A stretch of 64,000 bases of DNA from positions 3,720,001 through 3,784,000 of the forward strand of contig NZ_CP170633.1 in NCBI RefSeq assembly GCF_042932805.1, written 5' to 3'. A program made the position numbers and the translations under genes. This document shows positions 52,342 to 61,893 of this stretch, in pieces (within the stretch, counting starts at the first letter, position 1; each line of letters starts with the position of its first letter). Origin of the DNA: Ascidiaceihabitans sp029251465 (GTDB taxonomy: Bacteria > Pseudomonadota > Alphaproteobacteria > Rhodobacterales > Rhodobacteraceae). The notes below the pieces were generated by a model that searched no databases, was not told the origin of the DNA, and worked only from the letters and a program-made list of their open reading frames with translations.

Positions 52342-54486
52342 TTATCTGACCCTTAGGGCATTTAGCAGGACAGTGATTGATGAGGCCGACATTGCAATAG
52401 CTGCAGCCAAAGGCGTTGCAAAACCCATGACGGCAATCGGGATCGCGATCATGTTGTAGCCTGCCGCAATCGCAAAATTCTCGATCACTCGGGCGCGGGC
52501 CGATTTCGCAGTTTTGATCGCATCGGGGATCTCGATCAGGGATCGTCCGAGCAGTACAATATCGGATGCCGTGCGCGAGGCATCCAGTGCGGAAGCCGGT
52601 GAAATCGAGGCATGCGCTTGGGTCAATGCCGCAGTGTCATTCAGACCGTCGCCGACCATCAAGACACGTTTCCCAGTCGCCTCCAATTGTTTGACCCGAT
52701 CAAGTTTGTCTTGAGGTCGCATGTCTGCTTGAACCTGTGAAATACCGAGCGCTGCACCCATTTTGGTAACAGGTACCTGAGCGTCGCCAGACAGGATGTG
52801 CAGGTCAACGCCAGCGGCGTGCAATTTGTCTACGGCATCCTTTGCACCATCCCGCAGAGTTTCGGAAAACGACAAAATCAAAGGCGCGCTTTTACCAATC
52901 GCAAAGGCGGGTGATCCACTGGCCCCAACCCATTCTGCACGTCCTAAGCGAACGGGTTTTCCGGCCCAGTTTGCCTGAACACCTGCGCCGGGAATTTCGC
53001 GAATGTCCGTCAGTTTTGCCATCACGGTGTCGTTGGGGATTGCCGCCGAAATCGCGCGCGATACCGGATGGCTTGACCCGGCACTTAGGGCCGCAAGGAC
53101 GCATTTTTGATCCACATTCAGCTGATGTAAATCGATACGCGCATGCCCTTCCGTCAGGGTACCGGTTTTGTCGAAGACAATGCTGTCGACCTCGGCCAAT
53201 CGCTCGAGCGCGGTACCGTTCTTGACCAGCAACCCGCGACGAAACAACCGGCCTGAGGCGGCCGTCATCACCGCGGGCACAGCCAGTCCCAGCGCGCAGG
53301 GGCAGGTGATGATCAACACGGAAATGGCGACGTTCAACGACCGCACCATGTCGCCGGATACCAAAATCCAGCCCGCAAATGTCGCAAATGCCAGCAAATG
53401 AACTGCGGGTGCGTAGATCAGTGCGGCGCGATCGGCCAGGGCTGTGTACCGGTTTTTGGCGCCCTCTGCGGTCTCGACCAAGGCGGCCATGCGGCGCAGG
53501 GTTGTGTCCTCGCCCACGGCTGTGACGCGCAATGTGATCGGGCCGGTCAAGTTGACTTCACCCGCCGCGATCATGTCGCCTGTGTGGATAGAAACCGGCA
53601 GGCTTTCTCCGGTCAAAAACGAGCGGTCTGTTTCGGATTGACCCGCAACCACTTGCCCGTCGACGGGGACCCGCATCCCGACCATGACGACGATCTTGTC
53701 GTCGATTTGCACGTCCGCGACGTTCACGGTGTGATGCTGGCCTGCGATCAATTTTGTGGTTCGGGGCACTTCGAGCGCGCTGAGTTCTTGTGCCGCTGAG
53801 CGTGCCGCCATGCGTGTGCGATGATCTAGGTATCTGCCCACCAGCAGGAAAAACGTGAGCGACAGTGCTGCGTCGAAATACACATGCGCGCCGCCAAATG
53901 CGGTTTCGTAAACGGACATGCCGCCTGCCAAAATGATGGCGAGCGAGATCGGCACGTCCATGTTCAACCGGCCCACGCGCAGCGCAGTCCAAGCGTTGGA
54001 AAAGAAAACCTGTGCGCTAAAAAGCAGGGCTGGGATCGCGATGGAGGCGGAGATCCAATGAAAGATGCCTTGGGTCGCTTCGGCCGCCCCGGACCACACC
54101 GCCACCGAAAACAGCATGACGTTCATCATCGCGAATCCAGCGACGGCCAAGCGCACGAGCAACGCGCGTCCCGCAGTGTCGGTTTCTGCATCGCCCAAAA
54201 GGGACGCGTCCAGCTCGTTGGCCTCGTAGCCGACGTCCGCTAACATTTTGATCAACGTGTCTGCGTCTAGATCGGGGGCGTCGATTGTCACGCGCTTGCG
54301 ACTAAGGTTCACGCGGGCGTTTTTCACCTCTTTTGAGGCCAGTAATGTCCGCTCAACCGTGCCGATGCATGCGGCGCAATGAATGCCCGGCAAGGACAGC
54401 ACGATATTGGCACCCTTTACGTCGCGGGCCGCAATGTCTTGGGCCAACGGCGCGACGTCACATGCAGGGCAGGCGGCCAGTGTCAT
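52342..54486 (-). CDS. ccoI: Copper P1B-type ATPase CcoI
   Basis: 714 residues from ATG 54486. An HMA domain with GIHCAAC is at the N-terminus, then transmembrane helices including the CPC copper site (ITCPCALGLAVPAVMT), phosphorylation DKTGTLTEGHA, the SHP motif (SSHPVSRAI) and the hinge GDGLNDTAAL. It exports copper to the periplasm for assembly of the cbb3 binuclear centre. ATGA overlap with ccoH. Confidence 0.96.
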   Translation of the reverse strand: MTLAACPACDVAPLAQDIAARDVKGANIVLSLPGIHCAACIGTVERTLLASKEVKNARVNLSRKRVTIDAPDLDADTLIKMLADVGYEANELDASLLGDAETDTAGRALLVRLAVAGFAMMNVMLFSVAVWSGAAEATQGIFHWISASIAIPALLFSAQVFFSNAWTALRVGRLNMDVPISLAIILAGGMSVYETAFGGAHVYFDAALSLTFFLLVGRYLDHRTRMAARSAAQELSALEVPRTTKLIAGQHHTVNVADVQIDDKIVVMVGMRVPVDGQVVAGQSETDRSFLTGESLPVSIHTGDMIAAGEVNLTGPITLRVTAVGEDTTLRRMAALVETAEGAKNRYTALADRAALIYAPAVHLLAFATFAGWILVSGDMVRSLNVAISVLIITCPCALGLAVPAVMTAASGRLFRRGLLVKNGTALERLAEVDSIVFDKTGTLTEGHARIDLHQLNVDQKCVLAALSAGSSHPVSRAISAAIPNDTVMAKLTDIREIPGAGVQANWAGKPVRLGRAEWVGASGSPAFAIGKSAPLILSFSETLRDGAKDAVDKLHAAGVDLHILSGDAQVPVTKMGAALGISQVQADMRPQDKLDRVKQLEATGKRVLMVGDGLNDTAALTQAHASISPASALDASRTASDIVLLGRSLIEIPDAIKTAKSARARVIENFAIAAGYNMIAIPIAVMGFATPLAAAIAMSASSITVLLNALRVR

Positions 54487-54947
54487 TTGGTGACGTCCAC
54501 GATGATGCGTTGGCGAAACATGGTGCCATCGGCGGCTTTGGCGACCAAACGCAGGTTCCAATTGCCGGCCCCCAGATCGACGGGCGCGACGTAGTCTTGG
54601 CCGTCAAACACCAGAATCGGGGTTTGGTCTTGGGCAACATTGGTGGCGCGGCCCAGTACGGCAGAGACGATCTGAGCCTCGACGGGTGCTGAGTCTTTGC
54701 GCAGGCTGAGGCGCAGAACACCTTGGTCCAGACGTGCGGACACATCCCAGTTCAACGCCTGTTGCGCTGCGCGATCCGCATCGAACGTCTGGCTCGAAAC
54801 GTAGGAATTTTTCGTCTCTAACCCGGGGAAAGTCGCGACGGCTTGATAGGCCAGGGTCAGGTTCACGGCGATGATGACTGCAAAAGCAGAGCAAATGATC
54901 AGTAGAACTTTGCGCCCTGTGAGCGGTTTTCCGGCGGTGGTATCCAT
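54483..54947 (-). CDS. ccoH: FixH/CcoH family cbb3 assembly protein
   Basis: 154 residues. One N-terminal helix (VLLIICSAFAVIIAVNLTLAYQAV) is followed by the FixH periplasmic domain, with SYVSSQTFDADRAAQQALNW and NWNLRLVAKAADGTMFRQR. It is required for cbb3 oxidase assembly or stability. It overlaps ccoG by 1 bp and ccoI by ATGA. Confidence 0.94.
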   Translation of the reverse strand: MDTTAGKPLTGRKVLLIICSAFAVIIAVNLTLAYQAVATFPGLETKNSYVSSQTFDADRAAQQALNWDVSARLDQGVLRLSLRKDSAPVEAQIVSAVLGRATNVAQDQTPILVFDGQDYVAPVDLGAGNWNLRLVAKAADGTMFRQRIIVDVTK

Positions 54948-56359
54948 CAGTTTGCCTTTCCGTTAAAGAGGCTGTCGCGGTGCGCGCGTTCGCCGTTTTT
55001 CGTGTCTTCGATCCAAAATCTCAGGCCTGTGCGTTCGGTGTGCGCCGCCTCGTCTTGAGGGCGTGCGATGACGTAGACGCGGTGTTGCGTGGTGCTGTCG
55101 GGCGGCACGGTCAGGATGTTGCTGGCGGATCCTTCTTGTCGAATGCGCAGGATGCTTTCGGATGTCAGCGAGATGCGGAAATCGCGCGCTTCGCCGTGTT
55201 TGTTGCGCAGCCGGATGTTGTAGGTGTTGCGAACCGAACCATCAGACATCGTGATGAATTGCGGGTTGCGCACAGGTTCGACTGTTAGGTCGATGTCAGC
55301 CCGAATAAACAAGGCAAAGACCAGACCAAAGCCAATCATCGACCACAAAGCCGTGTACAAAACGGTGCGCGGACGCAGCACGTGTTTCCACATCGGGCGC
55401 GGCGGGTCGCCGGCGCGTTCTGCCGGTTCGTCCGCCAGCGCAAGGTAGTCGATCAAGCCACGTGGTTTGCCGATCTTGTCCATCACATCATCACAGGCGT
55501 CGATGCACAGGGCGCAGGTGATGCACTCCATTTGTTGGCCGTCGCGGATGTCGATGCCCATGGGGCAGACGTTGACGCAGGCCATGCAATCGATGCAATC
55601 GCCGGTATCTTCGACCCGCTTTTTCGCCCGTGGTTCACCGCGCCAATCGCGGTAAGCGACGGTCAGTGTGTCGTCATCCATCATCGCGCCTTGGATGCGG
55701 GGCCATGGGCACATGTAGATGCAAACCTGTTCGCGCATGAAGCCCCCGAACAGGAACGTCGTGGCGGTCAAAATCGCGATGGTCGAATAGGCGACCGGGT
55801 GTGCGGTGAACGTGACCAGTTCAACGGCCAAGCGTGGCGCGTCGGTGAAATAAAACACCCAAGCCCCACCTGTGGACACGGCGATCAGCAGCCACACCAG
55901 CCATTTGGTCAGCCGCAGTCGCCACTTGCGAAAATCCCATTTGGCCTTCCATAATCGGACACGGGCGTTGCGGTCGCCTTCGATCCAGCGTTCCACCAGA
56001 ATGAACAGATCGGTCCACACGGTTTGTGGGCACGCATAGCCGCACCAGACGCGCCCTAGGGCCGAGGTGAACAGGAACAATCCCAGCCCGGCCATGATCA
56101 GCAGACCCGCGACGAAATAGAATTCGTGCGGCCAGATTTCGATCCAGAAGAAATAGAACCGGCGGTTGGCCATATCGACCAGAACCGCTTGGTCTGGCAA
56201 GGACGGCCCGCGGTCCCATCTGATCCAAGGGGTCAGATAGTAAATGCCGAGCGTCACAGCCATAATCCACCATTTGAAACGGCGGAATGCACCTGTCACG
56301 CGACGAGGGAAAATCGGTTCCTGCGCCGCGAATAGAGGTGGGGTGTCAGGGGTGTTCAT
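54947..56359 (-). CDS. ccoG: Cytochrome c oxidase accessory protein CcoG (polyferredoxin-like)
   Basis: 470 residues from ATG 56359, with GGAG 8 bp upstream; the frame extends 45 codons without homology. Several membrane helices flank a double 4Fe-4S region (CIDCMACVNVCPMG and CITCALCIDACDD), and VWCGYACPQTVWTDLF is characteristic of CcoG/RdxA. It likely reduces Cu(II) for delivery to CcoI. First gene of the ccoGHIS operon. Confidence 0.95.
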   Translation of the reverse strand: MNTPDTPPLFAAQEPIFPRRVTGAFRRFKWWIMAVTLGIYYLTPWIRWDRGPSLPDQAVLVDMANRRFYFFWIEIWPHEFYFVAGLLIMAGLGLFLFTSALGRVWCGYACPQTVWTDLFILVERWIEGDRNARVRLWKAKWDFRKWRLRLTKWLVWLLIAVSTGGAWVFYFTDAPRLAVELVTFTAHPVAYSTIAILTATTFLFGGFMREQVCIYMCPWPRIQGAMMDDDTLTVAYRDWRGEPRAKKRVEDTGDCIDCMACVNVCPMGIDIRDGQQMECITCALCIDACDDVMDKIGKPRGLIDYLALADEPAERAGDPPRPMWKHVLRPRTVLYTALWSMIGFGLVFALFIRADIDLTVEPVRNPQFITMSDGSVRNTYNIRLRNKHGEARDFRISLTSESILRIRQEGSASNILTVPPDSTTQHRVYVIARPQDEAAHTERTGLRFWIEDTKNGERAHRDSLFNGKAN

Positions 56360-56435
56360 CACATTCTCCGGACCTGTTCGCAGGATCATCGTTAGCTTGA
56401 GTTGCACCGATGGCCTTTGACCCAGATCAAATAGG

Positions 56436-56483
56436 CATAAAAAAACCGCCCCCGGAATGTTGCGAACAGGTCCGGGGGCGGTT
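56436..56483 (-). terminator. Strong terminator of ccoNOQP
   Basis: On the minus strand AACCGCCCCCGGA pairs with TCCGGGGGCGGTT (13-bp perfect stem, 14-nt loop) followed by a T run. It separates ccoNOQP from ccoGHIS. Confidence 0.95.
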
Positions 56484-56542
56484 GCCAGCAGCACAAAACC
56501 GGTGTGCGTCTGGACCTCCCTTTCTGTATCAGAAAGGTTCCG

Positions 56543-57412
56543 CTATTCGCCGCCGCCCAGTTGGTGAACGTAGGCGGCAACGGCGTTGACTTGATCGTCG
56601 CTTAGGCGTGTGCCCCAAGGCGGCATGACGCCAAAGCGCGAATAGGTAATTGTCTGTTCCAAAGTTGCGGGATCCCCACCATAGAGCCAGATTGCATCGG
56701 CAAGATTGGGGGCCCCTTGTTCGCGATCACCCAGACCTGTTTCGCCGTGGCAATCAGAGCAGTTTTCCAAAAACAGATCAGCGCCAGTGGCAGCCAAACC
56801 GGCGTCATGTTCCGCACCACTTAGTGAGCGAACATGCTGGACCAATGCACTGATTTCTTCGGTTTCAAGGATTTCGCCAAAGGCTGGCATTTGCGAATAA
56901 TGCGCATCATCGTCCAGTTCGTTCCGGATGCCATGACGGATGGAATAGACAATCGTTTCGATGTCCCCACCCCACAGCCAATCGTCGTCCAGAAGGTTCG
57001 GATAGCCCTTGGCTCCGTTCGCGCCAGAGCCGTGACATTGCGAGCAATTGGCCCGAAAAACCGCAGCACCACCGGCAACGGCAAAACGTTGCAGGTCAGG
57101 GTTTTCGCCAAGCGTGGTCATGTCAGCAGCAGCAAGTGCGGTCCGCAGATCGGCGTTCAAATCATCAAAACGGGCGATTTCTGTGGCCACCTCGGCGCGG
57201 GTTGAATAGCCCAACAGACCGGCCGTGGCCCCGTTCACCAAAGGCCATGCCGGATAGGCGATGACATATCCAATGCCCCAGACGATCGTCAGGTAAAAGC
57301 ACCACAGCCACCAGCGCGGCAGCGGATTGTTCAACTCTTTGATCCCGTCCCAGTCGTGGCCGGTGGTTTCAACGCCGGTCTCCTGGTCAATATCTTGGTT
57401 TTTATCGGTCAT
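56543..57412 (-). CDS. ccoP: cbb3 oxidase diheme subunit CcoP
   Basis: 289 residues. Two membrane helices are followed by two c-type heme motifs, CSQCH (about 122) and CSDCH (about 215). Transfers electrons from cytochrome c to CcoN. Its start overlaps ccoQ by ATGA. Confidence 0.97.
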   Translation of the reverse strand: MTDKNQDIDQETGVETTGHDWDGIKELNNPLPRWWLWCFYLTIVWGIGYVIAYPAWPLVNGATAGLLGYSTRAEVATEIARFDDLNADLRTALAAADMTTLGENPDLQRFAVAGGAAVFRANCSQCHGSGANGAKGYPNLLDDDWLWGGDIETIVYSIRHGIRNELDDDAHYSQMPAFGEILETEEISALVQHVRSLSGAEHDAGLAATGADLFLENCSDCHGETGLGDREQGAPNLADAIWLYGGDPATLEQTITYSRFGVMPPWGTRLSDDQVNAVAAYVHQLGGGE

Positions 57413-57597
57413 TTTCCATCCTCCTGTTCAAGTGTCGTTGGGATGGTTTCATTGCGAAACGGAATGTCAGCCGTGTCCTCGTGGGTTTTCCTGCTGCCGG
57501 GTCGAAAGGACCACACGATCGTGCCAATAAAAAAGCACGTCAGCGCCAGTAAAACCCAGCTGTCTGCCAGCTCGCGTAGGAATGAATAAGTGTCCAT
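57409..57597 (-). CDS. ccoQ: cbb3 oxidase subunit CcoQ
   Basis: 62 residues. One membrane helix (VLLALTCFFIGTIVWSF) between a short N-terminus and an acidic tail fits CcoQ, a stabilising subunit. It lies between ccoO (12 bp before) and ccoP (4-bp overlap). Confidence 0.92.
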   Translation of the reverse strand: MDTYSFLRELADSWVLLALTCFFIGTIVWSFRPGSRKTHEDTADIPFRNETIPTTLEQEDGK

Positions 57598-57609
57598 GTT
57601 TTGCCCTCC

Positions 57610-58335
57610 TTAGCGGCTTGCGTCTGGGGTAAAGGTCGAGAAATCGACCAGCGTGCCCAGCATTTGCAGATATGCGATCAATGCGTCCATTTCGGTCAGC
57701 AATGCCTGACCGTCAAAGTTGGATACGACCGCCTTGGGATAGCGCGCCACCAGATCATCCCAGTCGCTGTCAGGGTCCGCTTGGGCGGCGAAATCTGCCT
57801 GCGCGTTGTCGATCATTTCGTCGGTGTAAGGCACGCCAACCATGCGGTGCGTTTCGAGCAGATCCTGAACATACTTGCCGTCAATCGCGACGTCCGACAG
57901 GAATGAATATTTTGGCATGATCGATTCCGGAACCACGGATTGCGGATCGCTTAGGTGATCGACGTGCCATGCATCCGAATAGCGCCCGCCGACCCGCGCA
58001 ACGTCGGGTCCGGTCCGTTTTGAGCCCCATTGAAACGGATGGTCGTACATCGATTCTGCGGCCAGTGAATAATGCCCATAGCGTTCGACTTCGTCCCGCA
58101 TCGGGCGGATCATCTGGCTGTGACAGTTGTAGCAGCCTTCGCGCACGTAGATGTCACGACCCGTCAATTCCAGAGGGCTGTAGGGACGCACCCCTTCGAC
58201 CTTTTCGATGGTGTTTTCGAGGTAGAACAGCGGGGCGATTTCGACGATCCCCCCGATGCTAACCACGAGAAACGAAGCGACCAGCAGCAGTGTCGGGCTG
58301 CGTTCCAGTATTTGATGTTTGTTGAGAAAACCCAT
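57610..58335 (-). CDS. ccoO: cbb3 oxidase monoheme subunit CcoO
   Basis: 241 residues. An N-terminal anchor helix (LLLVASFLVVSIGGIVEIAPLFYL) precedes CYNCHSQMIRP with the c-heme motif CYNCH, and the Met ligand region lies downstream. It passes electrons from CcoP to CcoN. It lies 12 bp after ccoN. Confidence 0.97.
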   Translation of the reverse strand: MGFLNKHQILERSPTLLLVASFLVVSIGGIVEIAPLFYLENTIEKVEGVRPYSPLELTGRDIYVREGCYNCHSQMIRPMRDEVERYGHYSLAAESMYDHPFQWGSKRTGPDVARVGGRYSDAWHVDHLSDPQSVVPESIMPKYSFLSDVAIDGKYVQDLLETHRMVGVPYTDEMIDNAQADFAAQADPDSDWDDLVARYPKAVVSNFDGQALLTEMDALIAYLQMLGTLVDFSTFTPDASR

Positions 58336-58347
58336 GATCCAGGCCCC

Positions 58348-59943
58348 TTATTCTGCAGGAATGCCAACGGGTGCAGCAACCTTTTGGCCGCCCCGAATGG
58401 TCATCCACATATTCCAAACCATGATCAACGCGCCGGTCAGATACATCACCCCGCCCAAAGCACGCACAACGTACATCGGGAATTTGGCAGTGACCGTGTC
58501 GGCAAAGCTGTTCACAAGGAAGCCTTGGGCATCAACTTCGCGCCACATCAGGCCCTCCATGATGCCGCTGACCCACATCGAGGACGCGTATAAAACGATG
58601 CCGATTGTCGCGAGCCAAAAGTGCCAGTTAATCGCGCTCATGGAATACATTGCGGTACGCCCCCACAGTTTTGGTGTCAGGAAATACAGCGCGCCAAAGG
58701 TGATCATGCCGTTCCAGCCAAGCGCGCCGGAATGCACGTGCCCGATGGTCCAGTCGGTATAGTGGCTCAGGCTGTTCACAGCGCGGATCGACATCATCGG
58801 ACCCTCGAATGTGGACATGCCGTAAAAGGCCAGCGACACCACCATCATCCGAATGATCGGATCGGTGCGCAGTTTGTCCCACGCGCCTTGAAGCGTCATC
58901 AGACCGTTGATCATGCCGCCCCAGCTGGGCATCCAAAGGATGATCGAAAACACCATGCCCAAGGTCGCCGCCCAATCGGGCAAAGCGGTGTAGTGCAAGT
59001 GGTGCGGACCCGCCCAGATGTACAAAAAGATCAGCGCCCAAAAGTGGATGATCGACAGTTTGTAGCTGAACACCGGACGCCCGGCTTGTTTCGGGACAAA
59101 GTAGTACATCATCCCCAGAAAACCCGCTGTCAGGAAGAACCCAACGGCGTTGTGCCCGTACCACCACTGGGTCATTGCGTCTTGGACGCCCGCGAATACT
59201 TGTACCGACTTGGAGCCCCAAAATGACACCGGGATCGACAGGTTGTTGACCACATGCAGCATCGCGACGGTGACGATAAAGCTGAGCAAGAACCAGTTGG
59301 CCACGTAAATGTGACGTTCTCGTCTTGTGAAGATCGTGCCCATGAACACGATAAGAAAGGCAACCCAAACAATGGTCAGCCAAATGTCGATGTACCACTC
59401 GGGCTCTGCGTATTCTTTGGATTGGGTCGCGCCCAGCAAATAGCCGGTGGCCGCCAAAACGATGAACAGGTTGTAGCCCCAAAAGACGAACCAGCTTAGG
59501 TTGCCGCCCCAAAGGCGCGCGCCACAGGTGCGTTGCACAATGTAGAACGACGACATGATCAGCGCGTTGCCCCCAAAGGCAAAAATCACGGCACTGGTGT
59601 GCAGTGGGCGCAGCCGCCCAAAGTTGGCAAAGGGTTGCGCCCAATCAAGGTTCAACACCGGAAACGCCAATTGCAGTGCGATGATCACCCCGACCAGAAA
59701 TCCGACAACACCCCAGAACCCTGTGGCGATGACACCGGCGCGCACAACGCCGTCCATGTAACCGTTGGCGTCAACTTGGACGACGGGTTCATCCGTGCGC
59801 CGCAGCACCCAGATAAACATGCCCGCGGCGATGAATAAGATCAGCGTCGCGTGCACCTGATACGCCAAATCGCGTGCGAAATTTATACCCATGGCTGCGA
59901 ATAAAATAACGATGCTGAGCACCAGCAGCTTTACATAATTCAT
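58348..59943 (-). CDS. ccoN: cbb3 oxidase catalytic subunit CcoN
   Basis: 531 residues from ATG 59943 (GAGAGGATT about 9 bp upstream). About 12 membrane helices with heme and CuB histidines (PLHTSAVIFAFGGNALI, QWWYGHNAVGFFLTAGFLG, and WAGPHHLHYTALPDW). It reduces O2 to water at high affinity while pumping protons. First gene of ccoNOQP; two FNR-type boxes lie upstream. Confidence 0.98.
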   Translation of the reverse strand: MNYVKLLVLSIVILFAAMGINFARDLAYQVHATLILFIAAGMFIWVLRRTDEPVVQVDANGYMDGVVRAGVIATGFWGVVGFLVGVIIALQLAFPVLNLDWAQPFANFGRLRPLHTSAVIFAFGGNALIMSSFYIVQRTCGARLWGGNLSWFVFWGYNLFIVLAATGYLLGATQSKEYAEPEWYIDIWLTIVWVAFLIVFMGTIFTRRERHIYVANWFLLSFIVTVAMLHVVNNLSIPVSFWGSKSVQVFAGVQDAMTQWWYGHNAVGFFLTAGFLGMMYYFVPKQAGRPVFSYKLSIIHFWALIFLYIWAGPHHLHYTALPDWAATLGMVFSIILWMPSWGGMINGLMTLQGAWDKLRTDPIIRMMVVSLAFYGMSTFEGPMMSIRAVNSLSHYTDWTIGHVHSGALGWNGMITFGALYFLTPKLWGRTAMYSMSAINWHFWLATIGIVLYASSMWVSGIMEGLMWREVDAQGFLVNSFADTVTAKFPMYVVRALGGVMYLTGALIMVWNMWMTIRGGQKVAAPVGIPAE

Positions 59944-60045
59944 GATTTTTAATCCTCTCTCGTGGCGTTGCAACCGAACACCTGTTCGAATCGCAAAGCC
60001 GCCTGTTCGCTGAGAGTGTTCTGCCGTGCTTGAGGCCCCCGTACT

Positions 60046-60059
60046 TTGATCTGGGTCAA
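60046..60059. promoter_or_regulatory. FNR/FnrL-type box 1
   Basis: TTGATCTGGGTCAA differs by one base from TTGATNNNNATCAA. It lies 103 bp upstream of ccoN in the ccoN-usp divergent promoter. Fits oxygen control by the FnrL encoded 1.6 kb away. Confidence 0.75.
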
Positions 60060-60079
60060 CTCACCGGATGATTGCGCCC

Positions 60080-60093
60080 TTGAGGTAGATCAA
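60080..60093. promoter_or_regulatory. FNR/FnrL-type box 2
   Basis: TTGAGGTAGATCAA differs by one base from the FNR consensus. It lies 57 bp upstream of the usp start codon and 34 bp from box 1, suggesting that each divergent gene has its own box. Confidence 0.7.
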
Positions 60094-60149
60094 AGACGCA
60101 ACTGTTCGGGCGCGCCATCGTGACCATTCAACCAGCAAGGGATCCCGCC

Positions 60150-60989
60150 ATGTCTTACAAGGCCATCGCCACGATACTGTTTGATGCAGAGCAAGCAAAA
60201 ACAGTCCTGTTTGGCGCTATCCAACTGGCGCAGCACACTGGCGCGCATCTCAAGGTGATATGCACAGGCGTGGATCATACGGAAATCGGTTACTATTACG
60301 CCGGTGCTCAGGCGATCGCAGTGCAGCAGAATTTGGACATGGCGTTGGAAGACGCGAACAAACTGCAGTTTCACGCCCGCGCAGTGCTTGAGGCGGCGGG
60401 CGTATCCTACGACATCGAAGTCGAAACGATCGGCGTCGGCAGTGTCTGTGATTTTGTCTGCGACCGGATGCGGTTTTTCGATCTGGCGGTGCTCGCGTTG
60501 CCGTATCAGGACCAAAGCACCGGGCTGGATGTTGTCGCCTTTGAGGCCTGCTTGTTCGATGCAAAACGTCCGGTGTTCATGTTGCCGTATCAGGGCAGCG
60601 CAGCATTGGCGTTCGAAAAATCAATGATTGCTTGGGATGATGGCGCGCAGGCGTTGGCCGCCGTGCACGCGGCAGGTCCTTTGCTTGCTGCCCCCGCGCG
60701 TGCCTCCATCATCATGATCAGCCCTGCGACCAATGTACCCGACCGATCCGACCCGGGTGGTCGCCTGTCCGAAGTGCTGGCGCGTCATGGGGCCAAGGTC
60801 GACATCGCCATTCTGGCAAAAACCGACCGGTCCATCGCGTATCAATTGCTGAGCCAGGCCAAAAAGGAAAATGCGGATTTTATGATCATGGGCGCGTACA
60901 AACATTCCCGTCTGCGCGAGGCCATTTTGGGCGGCACGACGCGCGACGTTCTTAGGTTGTCTGACGTCCCCGTGTTACTCGCGCATTAG
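60150..60989 (+). CDS. Universal stress protein (tandem UspA domains)
   Basis: 279 residues from ATG 60150 (AAGGGAT 6 bp upstream). Two UspA-like halves: about 1-145 and 155-279, the second ending DFMIMGAYKHSRLREAILGGTTRDVL with the GxxxxxxxxG-S/T nucleotide-site pattern. In Rhodobacter a usp gene near fnrL and ccoNOQP is a known arrangement. Likely induced under low oxygen (inference). It ends 4 bp into the convergent fnrL gene. Confidence 0.92.
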   Translation: MSYKAIATILFDAEQAKTVLFGAIQLAQHTGAHLKVICTGVDHTEIGYYYAGAQAIAVQQNLDMALEDANKLQFHARAVLEAAGVSYDIEVETIGVGSVCDFVCDRMRFFDLAVLALPYQDQSTGLDVVAFEACLFDAKRPVFMLPYQGSAALAFEKSMIAWDDGAQALAAVHAAGPLLAAPARASIIMISPATNVPDRSDPGGRLSEVLARHGAKVDIAILAKTDRSIAYQLLSQAKKENADFMIMGAYKHSRLREAILGGTTRDVLRLSDVPVLLAH

Positions 60990-61711
60990 ATTTGGTCTGA
61001 TCCCGCTTCTGCCTGAAGGGCCGAAACATTCGGAATGATAATGCTGCGTTTGCCGTCCATTTCGATCAGCCCGTCTTTTCGCAATCCCGAAAACTGGCGG
61101 CTCACTGTTTCTAATGTCAGCCCCATATAATCTGCCATGGCGTCGCGGGTGAGCGGCAGTTTGATCTTGGACTGACTGGCAGCATCAATGGTGTTTGATT
61201 CCGTGGTGCGCCGCACGATCATCATCAAGAACGTCGCGATTTTCTCTCGGGCGGTTTTGCGACCCAGCAACAGCATCCAATCGCGCGCTGAATCCAACTC
61301 ATCCAAGGCCATTTCCAAAAGGCGCTGGGCAACATTTGGTTTTGTCGCAACAAGCTGTTCGAACTGTCCGCGCCGGAAACAGCAAAGGGTCACATCTGTC
61401 ACCGCTGTCACATCGTAAATCGCAACTTCGCGCCCGGGCCTGCCAATGAAATCAGAAGGCAATAACAGACCCATCGTTTGTTTGCGCCCGTCCTCCATCA
61501 GCCGCTCGATCGTCGCAGTGCCAACAACAACAGAGCCAACAAATTCCATTTTGTCGCCGCCCCACATAATGGGCTGACCGGCCTCAAAACTGCGGTAGTA
61601 TTTCATTTGCTCTAACTGCGTCATCTCGTCTGGTTCACAATTGGAACAGACCGCACGATGGCGGATTGGACAGTGGGTACAATCGGAACTGAATGACATT
61701 GCGGTGCTCAT
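60986..61711 (-). CDS. fnrL: Crp/Fnr-family oxygen regulator FnrL
   Basis: 241 residues from ATG 61711. The N-terminus has DCTHCPIRHRAVCSNC, and CC occurs at the central TDVTLCCFRRG; three of these plus the central Cys are the usual [4Fe-4S] ligands of Fnr. A cNMP-fold core and the HTH TRDAMADYMGLTLETVSRQFSGLRKDGLI follow. It activates cbb3 oxidase and other micro-aerobic genes. Confidence 0.93.
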   Translation of the reverse strand: MSTAMSFSSDCTHCPIRHRAVCSNCEPDEMTQLEQMKYYRSFEAGQPIMWGGDKMEFVGSVVVGTATIERLMEDGRKQTMGLLLPSDFIGRPGREVAIYDVTAVTDVTLCCFRRGQFEQLVATKPNVAQRLLEMALDELDSARDWMLLLGRKTAREKIATFLMMIVRRTTESNTIDAASQSKIKLPLTRDAMADYMGLTLETVSRQFSGLRKDGLIEMDGKRSIIIPNVSALQAEAGSDQI

Positions 61712-61837
61712 ATGCGTCCTGCAGTGAAACATCTATCTGCAGTCAGAATGGCGTATGACGTGGAAAACTGCAACTCTGGCAGAACGTCGCGGGGTGTTTG
61801 TCTGTGGACCAAGGCTCAGAATCTGATGTCCAATTGA

Positions 61838-61869
61838 CAAAAAACGCCCGCAGTGAGTGCGGGCGTTTA
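61838..61869 (-). terminator. Terminator of the iron-binding-protein gene
   Basis: On the minus strand AAACGCCCGCA pairs with TGCGGGCGTTT (11-bp stem, 5-nt loop) and leads into a T run. Confidence 0.92.
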
Positions 61870-61893
61870 AACACTTAGAACTGATCTGAACGG

